Source: Coprinopsis marcescibilis (taxonomy: Eukaryota > Basidiomycota > Agaricomycetes > Agaricales > Psathyrellaceae). Taken from it: DNA of 64,000 nucleotides. The number at the start of each line of letters is the position of its first letter. Within the stretch, counting starts at the first letter, position 1. The notes below the pieces were generated by a model, which was not told the origin of the DNA, did no database searches, and was given only the letters and a program-made list of their open reading frames with translations. The position numbers and the translations under genes are program-made. The stretch is taken from assembly GCA_004369085.1 (NCBI GenBank), contig ML210147.1:1054001-1118000 (forward strand), read 5' to 3'. Below, piece by piece: positions 34,631-44,764 of this stretch.

Positions 34631-35514
34631 ATGCGAGCTGTGGTCCAACGGGTAACATCAGCTGCGGTGACAGGTTGGTATAGTCTTCGATTTCACACCA
34701 CCAGCCACTAAAACGTGTCCAGTCGATGGAGAAACGGTATCGCAGATTGGCCGAGGGTTAATGGTGCTCGTGGGGATTGGAGTAGGTTGGTTAATCACTC
34801 TCGGTATAGGCGCAGTATTAACAAATGCGACAGATGACAACGACACAGATATAGTGGCTTTAACCAAGAAAATGTGTTTGATTTTACGCGCTTATTGCAT
34901 GATTGCCCGGTTGATCAAGTATCCGAATGTAGCCTCACACTTCGAGTTTTCGAAGACCTCAACGATCCTGGAAAGATGTGGAAGTCTAGCGTTAAAGACA
35001 TCAACGGGGAGATCCTTTGTGTTTCTCAATTTACATTGCTTGCCAACACCACCAAAGGAAACAAGCCAGATTTTCACAGGGCAATGGTAAGGGGTCAGTC
35101 TGCCGAAGCATCTTAGGTATTCTGAAACGTGGGTTTTACCAGCCTTCCGGCGCCTCTAATACAATGTACTCTCTGTTCTTGAACAAGCTCAAGCAACAAT
35201 ACGGCGACGAGAAAATCAAAGGTATGGCTTCCCAGTTGTACTGGTACTTGGGCTAACACCTTGATTTAGATGGTCGATTCGGTGCAATGATGAACGTTAG
35301 TCTCACAAACGATGTGAGTGTGGTATCCCTGATCTCTTGGCCAATATTGGTTCAACTGGACTGTGATCTCACTGACTGCATCCTTATTTAGGGTCCTGTT
35401 ACATTCACTCTGGACTCTCGTAAGTTCGAATACGTCGACCGCGCGGAGTCCAGTTCACGTGGGGCCCCAAAAGCTACTGAAGAAAGAACTGTGCCCACGT
35501 CAACTGTGGTTTAA
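34631..35514 (+). CDS. DTD1: D-aminoacyl-tRNA deacylase
   Basis: Exon 1 at 34631 starts [14 protein letters not shown] and splices to [20 protein letters not shown]. Later exons give [33 protein letters not shown], the family signature [66 protein letters not shown] and TLDSRKFEY. The SQxT and NxGPVT active-site motifs are intact. The frame ends with TAA at 35512-35514 after a short non-conserved Ser/Thr tail. Known role: hydrolyses D-amino acids (and glycine mischarged on tRNA-Ala) from tRNA in the cytosol. Several introns of about 45-60 bp are needed. One acceptor choice (giving GVDDND rather than an insertion) was made by family fit. Confidence 0.92.
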
Positions 35515-35697
35515 TTCGCATGGATATCCTTCCAAACGAGTCACTGTACAAGAGAAGTGATATAAAATTGATATAAATTGATATATAAACGTAAGTTGCG
35601 ATATGCATTCTATCGCCGGGGAGTCCGAAATAACCGACATATTACAGATAGAAGTCACAATAATACAGCAGTCGGAGTCAACCGGTGTGATATTCTC

Positions 35698-36978
35698 TCA
35701 GCAAGGAGCGAAAACCTCTCCGTTGAGATTGAATTTGCCAAAGATGCCAAAGCTTCTTTCCCAATCGTTCTCCGGCTTCCATATTTGGTCGTCCGCTTCG
35801 AATGCGTACACCGTCACGCTACGGTCGTCCCTGCAAGCGCAATTCAGGTTCAGAAGCGCTGACCTCGCCTGATCAAGTCCTGGAACAGCTCTTCCGTTCG
35901 CGGGACCTCGCGTTGGCCATCCAGATCTGCGGTGATCATCAATACATTTGGGAAATCATGATATCACAGAAAACTCACTCTGTGATTCTAATCTCCCTTC
36001 CAGGGCAAGCGGACTTCAAGTTGGGAACTACGGTCTTGAACACGAAATCTCCGGTCTGCTCAGCCGCAAAGTTTCCATCGAAGAAAGCACTGTAGTCGGA
36101 CTTCAGTGGGCGGTCATTTAGTTCCAAGGAAATTTGCTTACTGTGCGTTTGCTCCGACAAAGTCAGCATTGCACAAAACGCGGTTGTCGCGAATAAACAC
36201 CCAGGTGTGGACCGTTGACACAGGTGTGTTGACCCCGACGGAACGGAGGAAGTCTTTGCATTTTAATCAGATACGACCGCCCTCAGGCTATGATGCGCAT
36301 GCGTACTTACTTCGCGATTCATTGACCTTGTTAATAATGTTGACGGCAGAGTCGCCAACCTGGATTAACCGGTGAGTGAACATTTTTCAAATCATATGCA
36401 CGAATACGTACCTCATTTCCGATGGTCAAGCCTGCGAAACGACCAGAGCCGAATTGGTTGTACGCAGCTCGGAAAGTATCAAGATCGCGCCTGAAGTTGC
36501 AATTTGTGAGAACGAGCGGGGCGGTCCACAAAAAGTGGAATCACAAACCTGATATTACCCGCGCTTTGTGCCATGGAGCCCTTAAAGAAGTTGCCGTCAG
36601 TAACTCAGTTCATCGTTGGCTAACCCCACAGACTTACATCCACCCAGATGCCAGCGAGCACCGTCAAACCAGCAGAAGCAGCTGCAGACGCCGCTCGAGG
36701 CAAGGCTTCGCAGTCAAAGCCGATGATCCTAATTGATCTGAAGCCATTATTCCTCGCCTGGTTGGCGATGTCGTTCCACTTTCGAGGTGAAAAGCGTAAC
36801 AAGGTCAGTTATGGCACTAGACGACGATGGCGTATCATCTTACCTGTGCTTGGGAACGACAGGTATATGAAGGCGTGCTCGGGCTGTTGGACACAGCGAT
36901 TCCGCCGAAGTTAGTCACTGCCTGCACGACCGTGATCGCGAGGGAGAGCGTAGTAACGAGTTGCTTGAAGTAGTGCAT
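35698..36978 (-). CDS. GH17 glucan 1,3-beta-glucosidase (secreted, cell wall)
   Basis: The N-terminus is a signal peptide, MHYFKQLVTTLSLAITVVQA. GH17 landmarks follow: FSPRKWNDIANQARNNGFRS, IRIIGFDCEA, LTVLAGIWVD, FAGLTIGNEV with the acid/base Glu, ANAHSFFDGNFAAEQTGDFV, then ITESGWPTRG with the nucleophile Glu split by a GT-AG intron. The end is SVTVYAFEADDQIWKPENDW and GIFGKFNLNGEVFAPC, with TGA at 35698-35700. Several introns are needed. Known role: hydrolysis or transglycosylation of beta-1,3-glucan during wall remodelling, as in Scw4 and Bgl2. No Ser/Thr-rich tail or GPI signal is seen. It converges with DTD1, 183 bp apart. Confidence 0.92.
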
Positions 36979-37674
36979 GAGGTGCGACAGTGCCAGAGCT
37001 CGAATCTAGGGAATTCGTTCTGGGTTGGTAAGTGTCTCATCTCATGGGTTTTATACTTTTTCCCTCATCAACCGATGGAGCACATAAGCAGTGCGGGATA
37101 GATGACATGTTCATTTCAAGAGAACGAGAGCACTCTCGTCTGTATTAGCAAATCTGGCGACCGCACGGACAACGGGTGCAAATTGGCGCACCTCGTCCGT
37201 GCCCTAGCCAAATCGGTCGCGATGCACATTGTCCAATGCCATATTTGTTCTTAAATTGATGGTATGCAATGGATTGTGTCGTAAAGACACATACCCAAGA
37301 CTCTGACCCTTGCTCATTAAAGATCCGGCTCTCACCAGAACTAGGGCTAGCGCAGTCACAACCGTAAACTGAAGACGTGTTTGCGATCTGGTCGCAACTC
37401 GTAGCGCATCTCAAGCGTGCTAGACTGGCCTCAAATATTCAGGGCGGGAGAATTCGAACTAAGAACCAATGTCTTCATCATTGTACTAGTGGTCGGGGAG
37501 GGAGAATCAGAACTAAGAAGCCATGTCTTCATCATTGCACAGTTATACAGTACTCTTTGGTATTACTCGTGATCCTATTATCCATATTTGTATACAATAT
37601 GCAGTATTCCAGGCTCCCGGATGCGAAAACACATTTGAAAATAGTTTGCTTCGACCCGTACTCTGCGGCCCCGC
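36979..37674. other. Intergenic, glucanase promoter side and MFS 3' side
   Basis: No protein gene is supported in these 696 bp. They contain the tRNA-like tandem repeat listed separately. A GC-rich, inverted-repeat-like stretch lies at 37155-37215 (cgcacggac and gtccgtgcc arms). Confidence 0.4.
37442..37543 (-). repeat. Tandem duplication of a degenerate tRNA-like fragment
   Basis: Two units (37442-37490 and 37496-37543, spacing 54 bp) share about 85-90 percent of their bases. On the minus strand, copy 1 contains a perfect 5-bp stem CAATG/CATTG closing the 7-nt loop ATGAAGA. This has T at position 33 and reads as anticodon GAA (Phe). It is followed by GTTCGAATTC, a T-loop-like sequence. The T stem does not pair, and no acceptor stem or D arm can be closed. 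A functional tRNA is therefore unlikely, and a tRNA-derived relic is the best reading. Confidence 0.5.
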
Positions 37675-40165
37675 TCACTCCTCTGTTGTTCCAGTATGAT
37701 CGGTGCCACTAGAGTCGTTCGCGTGAGCAGCAGCAATGATGTCTCTTTGCATGTCGGCGTGCTTTGGAAGCCGGATTAAAGAGAGAAGCATGACGGAGAC
37801 GATGAATCCTGAAACTGAAACGAAGAAGATTGCCCGGGGGAGGTAGAGGACAGTCTTGGCGAAGACGAGGCCGTATATTGCAGGGCCCAGAACTTGTGAG
37901 CTAGATTGAACGTGAAAAAATCAGTGAAAATCCCTATAAAAGAAAAGAAAGAAGATCACACCGCGTACCTTAATGCCTGGACAACACTGAGCGCACCGAA
38001 CAGTCGACCTGTCTCGGTACCTCCTTTGCTCGCATACAGCGCCAATACACACGTTTGAATGGCAGGACTGAAACCGACACCAAGAGAAGCGATCATTCCA
38101 AACATTGCAAAGGTTGCACCAGTAGGTGCGAGACCCATGAGGATATAGGCTAAGATCTCTGCAATCAGGGACACTCGAGCGACTGCTAGCTCAAAGGTGG
38201 GCGAATGAAGCTCCTTCTTGATCATCCGGGCATTTGAAGTATAGTCGGGCGGGTTGGAGCTCGTTGAAGATAGAAGCGGTTGTCGCTCGGAGTGTGACTC
38301 AGGTGGTGCCGGTACCTCGACGATCAAAGGGGCAGGTTTGAATATCTTGATAGCAGCTGAGGCGCTATTAGTCGAATGTTGGTTTCCATGGACGGGTATG
38401 TGATGGGACGTACTTGGTATAACGAAAATAAGAAACACGGCACGAGCTCCTCCAACTAGACTGAGATAGTAACCGAGCTGCGAAGGAGTCAACGTCAGCT
38501 GCCATAAGCCAGGGTCGTAGGGGGATGGCACATACAGTTTCAGAAGTCCACGCAAAGGTCAGTTGTGCGTATTGAAATGTGTAAGTGTAAGAACCCTGGA
38601 TACCAGTATCAGACAGTCGGACAGGTCCAACGCAATGGCTTGCCTACCATTACAGAGATGGTGAATCCGTAAGCAATCGCCATGCAGGTCAGATTCCAAT
38701 CTCTGCTTGGCTTTTTCAAGGGATTAGGGTTTGGTTGACGAACAGGGAAGAAAATGGAAAGAGGCCTCAAAAACTGGAAAATTCGCTTGAATCGCAGAAC
38801 CCAAGTGCGGGTCGAGTCGCTCTCTGACCAGTCGGAGGCTTCTTCACGCAGCTGGCGCTCGCGGTCAAGTCTTGACTGGACCATTTTGGCGCGGGATAGT
38901 GACTCGGGAAGGATAGTCCAGGTGAACACGGCATAGCTGAAGTGAAGGATGGCCGCTACAAAGAATACCGATATGATGCCGCCAGTGTATCGTATAATTA
39001 ACGAGCTCATTGTTGGTCCAAGAGCCATTCCAATGAAGATGAGTCCAAGGTTTAAAGAAAATATCCTTGTCCTTGAAGGAATTTGAGCCAGGAGGTCTGA
39101 TGAGCTTCAAAAGGACATGTTACCTGTTACTTTCGGTGGTGGTGTCAGCCAAGTATGCATGCATAGCTGCAGTTGCGGTTGAGAATCCTATAGTGAATGC
39201 TATGTGAGCAAACGGCTTGAAAAGCTTCGCTAAAGAACGCACCTCCAAGGATACCTTCCACAACTGGGCCCAATAACAGGAACCAATATCCGCCTGGCAT
39301 GTACTTTGAAAAGTAGTAAACGTTGATCAAGTTGAAATCCGTGACAAGGAGGCCCAAAAGTGATATGCCCATGATATATGCACGCCCTTTGCGGTCAGAA
39401 AGCTATGTCGTTTGGTCAAAATCGTCCTTGGAGCTACACAGCATGAAAGGCAAACGTACAGAACCCCACCAAGCCGTTGTGAGCAACGTGAGGACACCCA
39501 TCGTTGTTGTCACCGCTAAACCGAAGTTAGCCAGTCATTCTGACCTGAGTTTAGTGGCAAATATATACCTGCTGAAAGCTTTGCCACCTGAGCCTGTACG
39601 GTGGGATCAGACACGCACGAATTTGGCAGGCCAGCGGACGCGATGGATGTTGCTGCGTTGACCAAAGGCGAGATTAGACTAGACGCGGCGTCCACAGATG
39701 AGGTCAGTGCAGATAGATTACCGCCAAATACGTCTGGTTTTTGTGTACGGCATACGAGGGTCATATACAACTCAATCTTGGGAGCCAGAGTGGATGACTG
39801 AGCCAATGCAGAAACGGGTATGACACCCAGCAACCTGCGATAGTGGGTTAGCACATCAAATGAGATACAGGGACGAGGAAAACATACCACAGTGGAGACG
39901 GCTTTCTCCACCAGGGAAGGCCAGCCCACTCATCGACTCTGTCGTCGTCCGAATGGTCGCCACCATTGTATGATCCGTCCAGTTCGTGGTGGTGATGAGT
40001 CCCGGCGAATTCTTCCAAAAGCTCTGCCGCATCCTCGCTGATTGGTCCGTCAGGCAACGCAAGAGCCTCGACTTGGGTCACATTGTACGCCGAATTTGTT
40101 CGCTTCGAACGTTGTTGTCGCGATGTGACCTTTGGGTCGTCAGCGGGCGATAAAGTGCCCGCCAT
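37675..40165 (-). CDS. Major facilitator superfamily transporter
   Basis: The start MAGTLSPADDPKVTSRQQRS opens a long cytosolic N-terminus with a His stretch. TM1 (LLGVIPVSALA) is followed by an unusually long loop of about 95 residues, including one Asn-glycosylation motif (GNLS). Then come TTTMGVLTLLTTAWWGSLSD with RKGRAYIMG, the MFS motif A position, and LLGLLVTDFNLINVYYF. Further segments are FLLLGPVVEGILGG, AAMHAYLADTT, GLIFIGMALGPTMSSLIIRY and VFFVAAILHFSYAVFTWTIL. After a cytosolic central loop, the second half has LGYYLSLVGGARAVFLIFVI and ends HANDSSGTDHTGTTEE with TGA at 37675-37677. Many short GT-AG introns are present. It resembles the tetracycline-resistance-like fungal MFS group. 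The substrate is unknown. Confidence 0.85.
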
Positions 40166-41281
40166 TTCAGGTCAAGTCAGGCCCGCAGCTGGGGGTGGTT
40201 ATGATGAAAGAGGCCACGCAGAAGGGGTTCTTGTATAGGTCAGCTCCGAATTTCTCATCACTAGACGTGCCAACCCTGCGGAAGCTCGCGGTGTCATCCT
40301 CTTCATGGACCGTGGTGTCATTATGAATGCTGCATCATTTGCGCATCATACTGTCTGTAAAGCCGCCGAAGTCTTATCTTTCATCTTATCGTTTGAGCTC
40401 GTTCCAACCAATCATCGTACGACCTGGGTCAGGCTCGCAGTGGCAGAATTTCTCTTCGGATCTCTAGTTCTGCAAAATTATGACGGAAAAGGCCGACGGA
40501 AGTTGGCCCACACTTGTGAGAGGATACCTTGTGTTGGCCGAAGTTGGACACTCAAGCACACGCCGCTTTGTAATAAAGTGAGGTTTCTGTCTAATATTCG
40601 CCATGTCAGCCACAACAGCGTAAGTGCTCCGGACGTTCTAGCATTTCATCGCATTGAATGGAACCCTATTTTGAATGGTTGTTCGGGTGTAACCCGAAGC
40701 TAGGGACCAAACTAGCAGTGCCTGTGTTTCTGTAGACATTGTAAGCTGACGGTATTATGATACAAGGGCAGGCCCAGGGTCACCATAAATGTGACTTCAT
40801 ATTCTTCTGACAGTATTCTGGATACGATGCACCTGCACGTGTGGTAGAAGAGGAGCAGCATAAATGGCAGCTTGAGAATCACCCGGGCCCAAAATAGTGT
40901 CACTGGTGGCGTTGAGCTGATTTCATGAAAACTTGTGTTCAAAATGATAAAAGCAAGGTTATCAGTTATCCTCCCTCTTATAGGAAGGGATACACTTGTG
41001 CAATTTTGTGGCGACTGGAGAGCGCCAGTGCGACGAGGATGACTTGATCCAAGGACGACCCAAGGGCACCAGGCAGCGTAAAAAGAAGATAGGGGCAGCT
41101 GCCAGCAACGATTAATGATCGGAGATGTCGGTGGATCTAATCTAATCTCCCAGGTGGCAGTGTTTCAAGGACGTTGATCCACCCCTGGATGCGATTCACA
41201 AGGCTTGCTGGAACTCTGGCCCAACCACCATCGCACGACTGCAAAGCGCTTTGAGCAATTTCGCTACGCCGCTGACAAGCA
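40166..41281. promoter_or_regulatory. Divergent intergenic region, MFS transporter / phosducin-like
   Basis: No gene is supported in these 1116 bp between divergent starts. A plus frame at 40305-40703 and a minus frame at 40712-40942 carry no motif. Confidence 0.35.
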
Positions 41282-42519
41282 ATGGTGAGTGTCAAAGTCG
41301 TACTGCCCATACAGCTTTCCACCAACAACGTCGACATCGTTTCAGAATGCAGAACATCTGGAGGCCTTGGTCCTCTCTGGAGAGCTTTTCAACGGTACCT
41401 CTGGATCCAATTCGCCCCCTAGATCTCCATCTCCAGATGCTGACCCTGGATGGCATGATGAGGAACTGCGGGCTGCGATGGAGGAGCGACGTAGTAAACG
41501 GGACCCAACAATTGACTACGACTCCGACGACGAACGCAAAGACGCCTTTGCTGCTCAAATTGAACGGGAGAACCAAGCAGACTCGATAGGAATGGGGCCT
41601 GGAAGGACCGGCGTAAAAGGCGTCATTCGCGATCACGATGAAGCAGAGGAGATTAAACGGCAGAAACACGCCAAGGAGGCTGAGGAAACCAGGCGTAAGA
41701 TGGAGGCGAACAGTCTGGGGGGGAAAACGTATCTTGAGGAAGAGCGGGAAAAGGCCTTTAGAGGTCTGAAAGCCGATGAGCTCGTTATGAAGGAAATACA
41801 AAAGTCACAAGAACCCAGAAAAGACGTTTGGGGTCAAGCACGCGAGGGTCGATTTGGCCACTTGCGAGAAGTTGGGCTGCGAGGGTTCTTGAATGCAGTC
41901 GAAAAGGAGGATCAGGGTATCTGGGTGGTTGTTCACCTTTATGATCCAGTATGCTCCCCTCCTGCATTGTTTCTTACCCGAGAATGCCGGCTAACCCTCG
42001 TCACAAGTCTTTAGAGCGTTGTTACTTGCTCGACGATAAACTTTCACGACTAGCGAGAATCTATCCCGACACAAAGTTCCTCCGAGCGAAAGCAGCTAGT
42101 CTTGGCTTCACTGCCCCAACCCGGACATCGAGACCTAAGCCGTCTTCACAGGTTAAAACCCTGAAACCGCTTCGAGTGGACGACGATGATCCTTATGGGT
42201 CTGATACAGAAGAGTCTCCAGAAGACGATATTGTTGACGAAGACGACATCGACCTTGACATGCTCCCTACTCTACTAGTATACCGCAACGGGCAATTGGT
42301 GCACAACTGGGTTCGCGTGGATTGGGAAGTTAAAGATATGGATATCGAGGATTTCCTCGACAAGTAAGCGCTGCTCGATTTGAACCGGTAGAGTTCTGAC
42401 ATACACTTTACAGACACAATATTCTCCCCCAGCGCCATAGACATCACAACCTAGGCCTCCCTAGCGACGATGAAGATGAGGATGACTTTGATCTACTCAT
42501 AAGCGACGATGATATGTAA
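41282..42519 (+). CDS. Phosducin-like (thioredoxin-fold) protein
   Basis: Exons 41282-41284, 41346-41948, 42008-42363 and 42414-42519 give 355 residues. The start codon alone forms the coding part of exon 1 (ATG then gtgagt), because the same frame has a TGA just upstream. The N-terminal half is acidic and helical (WHDEELRAAMEERRSKRD, EAEEIKRQKHAKEAEETRRK). The phosducin domain follows: REGRFGHLREVGLRGFLNAV, WVVVHLYDPSLERCYLLDD, ARIYPDTKFLRAKAASLGF, LPTLLVYRNGQLVHNWVRVD. It ends in an acidic tail with a DDDM terminus. Known role: co-chaperone with CCT for folding G-beta, actin or tubulin. An acidic insert separates the two halves of the thioredoxin fold. Confidence 0.92.
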
Positions 42520-42964
42520 TTGTCCTTCTCCTCTATCAACTCCTGTGTGTCTACGTGTATTTGAGAGTTCGCGGGTTTGAAATGTCGGCTGAAATGCTGA
42601 CTTTCTTTTGCCCCTTCGAGTATCTGAAAAGATCTACTAGTCGACGCCATCTATCTATTGTGGCTAGTGACTCCAGGCAAGAGGACAGTGACTACGAAGC
42701 TCCTTGATGTGGGGATATCCTCTGCGAGGGAGTTGCGTTTGTCCAGTACGGTAGCTGTGGCGCGTAGTGGGGCAATTCAAATACATGGCTATGAACAGCA
42801 GTTGCTAATCCAAGTCTCTTTTAGGGCCTAATTTCCCCTAAGCTGACATGAAGGGGAATAAGCGGAGCTTGCTCACATGATCATATTCAAAATCAAAATC
42901 AAATTCGCATGGAATATAAATCAAGGCTGGTGCCAGTTCCCAAGGTCATTCTCTTTCCCTCAAC
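42520..42964. promoter_or_regulatory. Intergenic, upstream of the arsenic fusion gene
   Basis: These 445 bp lie between two plus-strand genes and hold the promoter of the downstream gene. A TATA-like ggaatataaatc occurs at about 42911-42922, some 45 bp before the ATG. Confidence 0.4.
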
Positions 42965-44764
42965 ATGTCTTGCTGCTCAGGCCAACCCTGCACAAATGTT
43001 ATGCCCACTTCAGACGATGGAATCGTCAAGGCTGTAACAGACACCTACGGAGCGCACGCTAAGAAAGCCGGAAACGACCCGGAATGTAAGAAGCTCACCG
43101 ACCCAGGTGCCCATAACTCACTGAGCCTAACCTTCTTGGTTCTATTCAGACGCTAAAGCGGTCGCTGCGGCTTTCGGCTACTCTGCTGAAGAACTGCTTT
43201 CCATTCCCGCCGAGTCACATATGGGACTCAGCTGTGGAAACCCGACTGCCACTGCAAGTCTCAAGGAGGTATGCCATTCTGTCGATTTGCGGAGGTGTTT
43301 ACAATATAACAATCACCCGCCCTCCAGGGTGAACGCGTTGTCGATCTAGGATCTGGTGGTGGAATTGACATCTTCCTCGCCGCTCCCAAGGTCGGACCTA
43401 CCGGGCAAGCAATCGGTTTGGATGGCTCACAGGTATGCCGCGATGATCTCTTTTTCTTAGGCCGTGAAGTTGACTGGCATTTTTGAAAAGGATATGATTG
43501 ATCTTGCTCGTCGCAACGCAGCAAAGAAAAATCTGAAACCGCCTCATGTTTCTTTCGTTTTAGCCAATCTCGAGAAAGAGTTCCCAATCGAGTCGAATGC
43601 CATTGACTGCATCATATCCAACTGCGTTATCAACCTCCTGCCGGACGCTGGAAAGCGAACCGTATTCAATGAGATCTACCGTGTCCTCAAGCCTGGAGGT
43701 CGTGTTGTAATCGATGATGTCAGACAATAATTCTCTGGATTTACCTATTCGTTTGACTAACCTATCCTTGGTATAGCTTGTCGCCAGAAAACCTCTTCCA
43801 GAGAAGTTAAAGCAAGATCTTAATGCATACATCAGTTGCATCTCCGGGTCTATACTCGAGGAAGAATACAAACGCAACCTCCTGGATTCAGGTTTCAAAG
43901 GTTAGTGTTGCGCAAAGATTTGCCGGAATCGATGGGGCCAGTAGTAACGGCATTTTCCATCAGATGTTTTGTTCGTTGACAAGAAGAGCGACTTGAATGC
44001 GTACTGGGAAGGCGGGAAGGCCGGGGGATGCTGTGCTGGAGACACCTCTGACTCAGCACCACTAGTCCAGAAGCCCGATATTGCCTCGGATATCAACGAT
44101 TGGCTAGGTTTGTCTTCTTTACCTTATACTGGGTGCACACTGACGATATTCTGCTCGTTTATAGGATCGTATCAGATCTACGCCATAAAGCCTAAGAACG
44201 AGCAAGGCGAGGTAACGATCCCCCCAACCGCGTTGAAGCGATGGTGGGATGCATACCCCACCGTCAAGTCTACTCCGCCATCCCTCACGAACGATGAAGT
44301 GGTGGATATGATTCGAAACCCAGGCGGCGAAAAGGACTTTGTTGTCATTGACGTGCGCAGGAACGATCATGCAGTATGTGTTCACAAGTCCGCCAATGGT
44401 TTTTAAAGTACTCAAGTATTTGTACGTATCTTTTGCAGGGAGGCCATGTTCGAGGAAGTGAACAGTGGCCTGCTCAGACGCTCTATGATGATCTCCCTGG
44501 GCTCTTCAACAAGCACAAGGATACGAAGAAGGTCATTTTCTATTGCCAGAGCTCCAATGGGCGCGGGCCTCGATCTGCCGGATGGTAAGACTGGCCCCAC
44601 ATGTATGATTTTGATGTGCTTACACAACTCGCTATAGGTATCAAGACTTCCTCGACGGACAAGGAGAAGAAGGAAGCGGGTCGAAGGCCTACGTTCTGCA
44701 AGGCGGGATCAAAGGCTGGCTTGAGAAATTCGGTGGTCAGGAGGACCTTGTTGACAAAGACTAA
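42965..44764 (+). CDS. Arsenite methyltransferase fused to ACR2/Cdc25-type rhodanese domain
   Basis: Nine exons (42965-43085, 43150-43268, 43328-43432, 43491-43718, 43777-43900, 43964-44107, 44165-44373, 44439-44584, 44638-44764) give 440 residues, all with GT-AG introns. The N-terminal part is an ArsM/AS3MT methyltransferase: Cys-rich start [22 protein letters not shown] motif [37 protein letters not shown] and [13 protein letters not shown], with the arsenic-binding Cys positions conserved. After GGCCAGD and a linker comes a rhodanese fold: [20 protein letters not shown], then [16 protein letters not shown], where Cys-x5-Arg is the active loop of Acr2-type arsenate reductases. The end is [16 protein letters not shown]. 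Inferred role: arsenate reduction and arsenite methylation in one polypeptide. Confidence 0.9.

Noticed and set aside
43449..43490. Alternative acceptor in the arsenic fusion gene that would add 11 residues before [10 protein letters not shown]
   Set aside because: The later acceptor gives [14 protein letters not shown], which matches methyltransferase spacing; the earlier one would insert residues into motif II.
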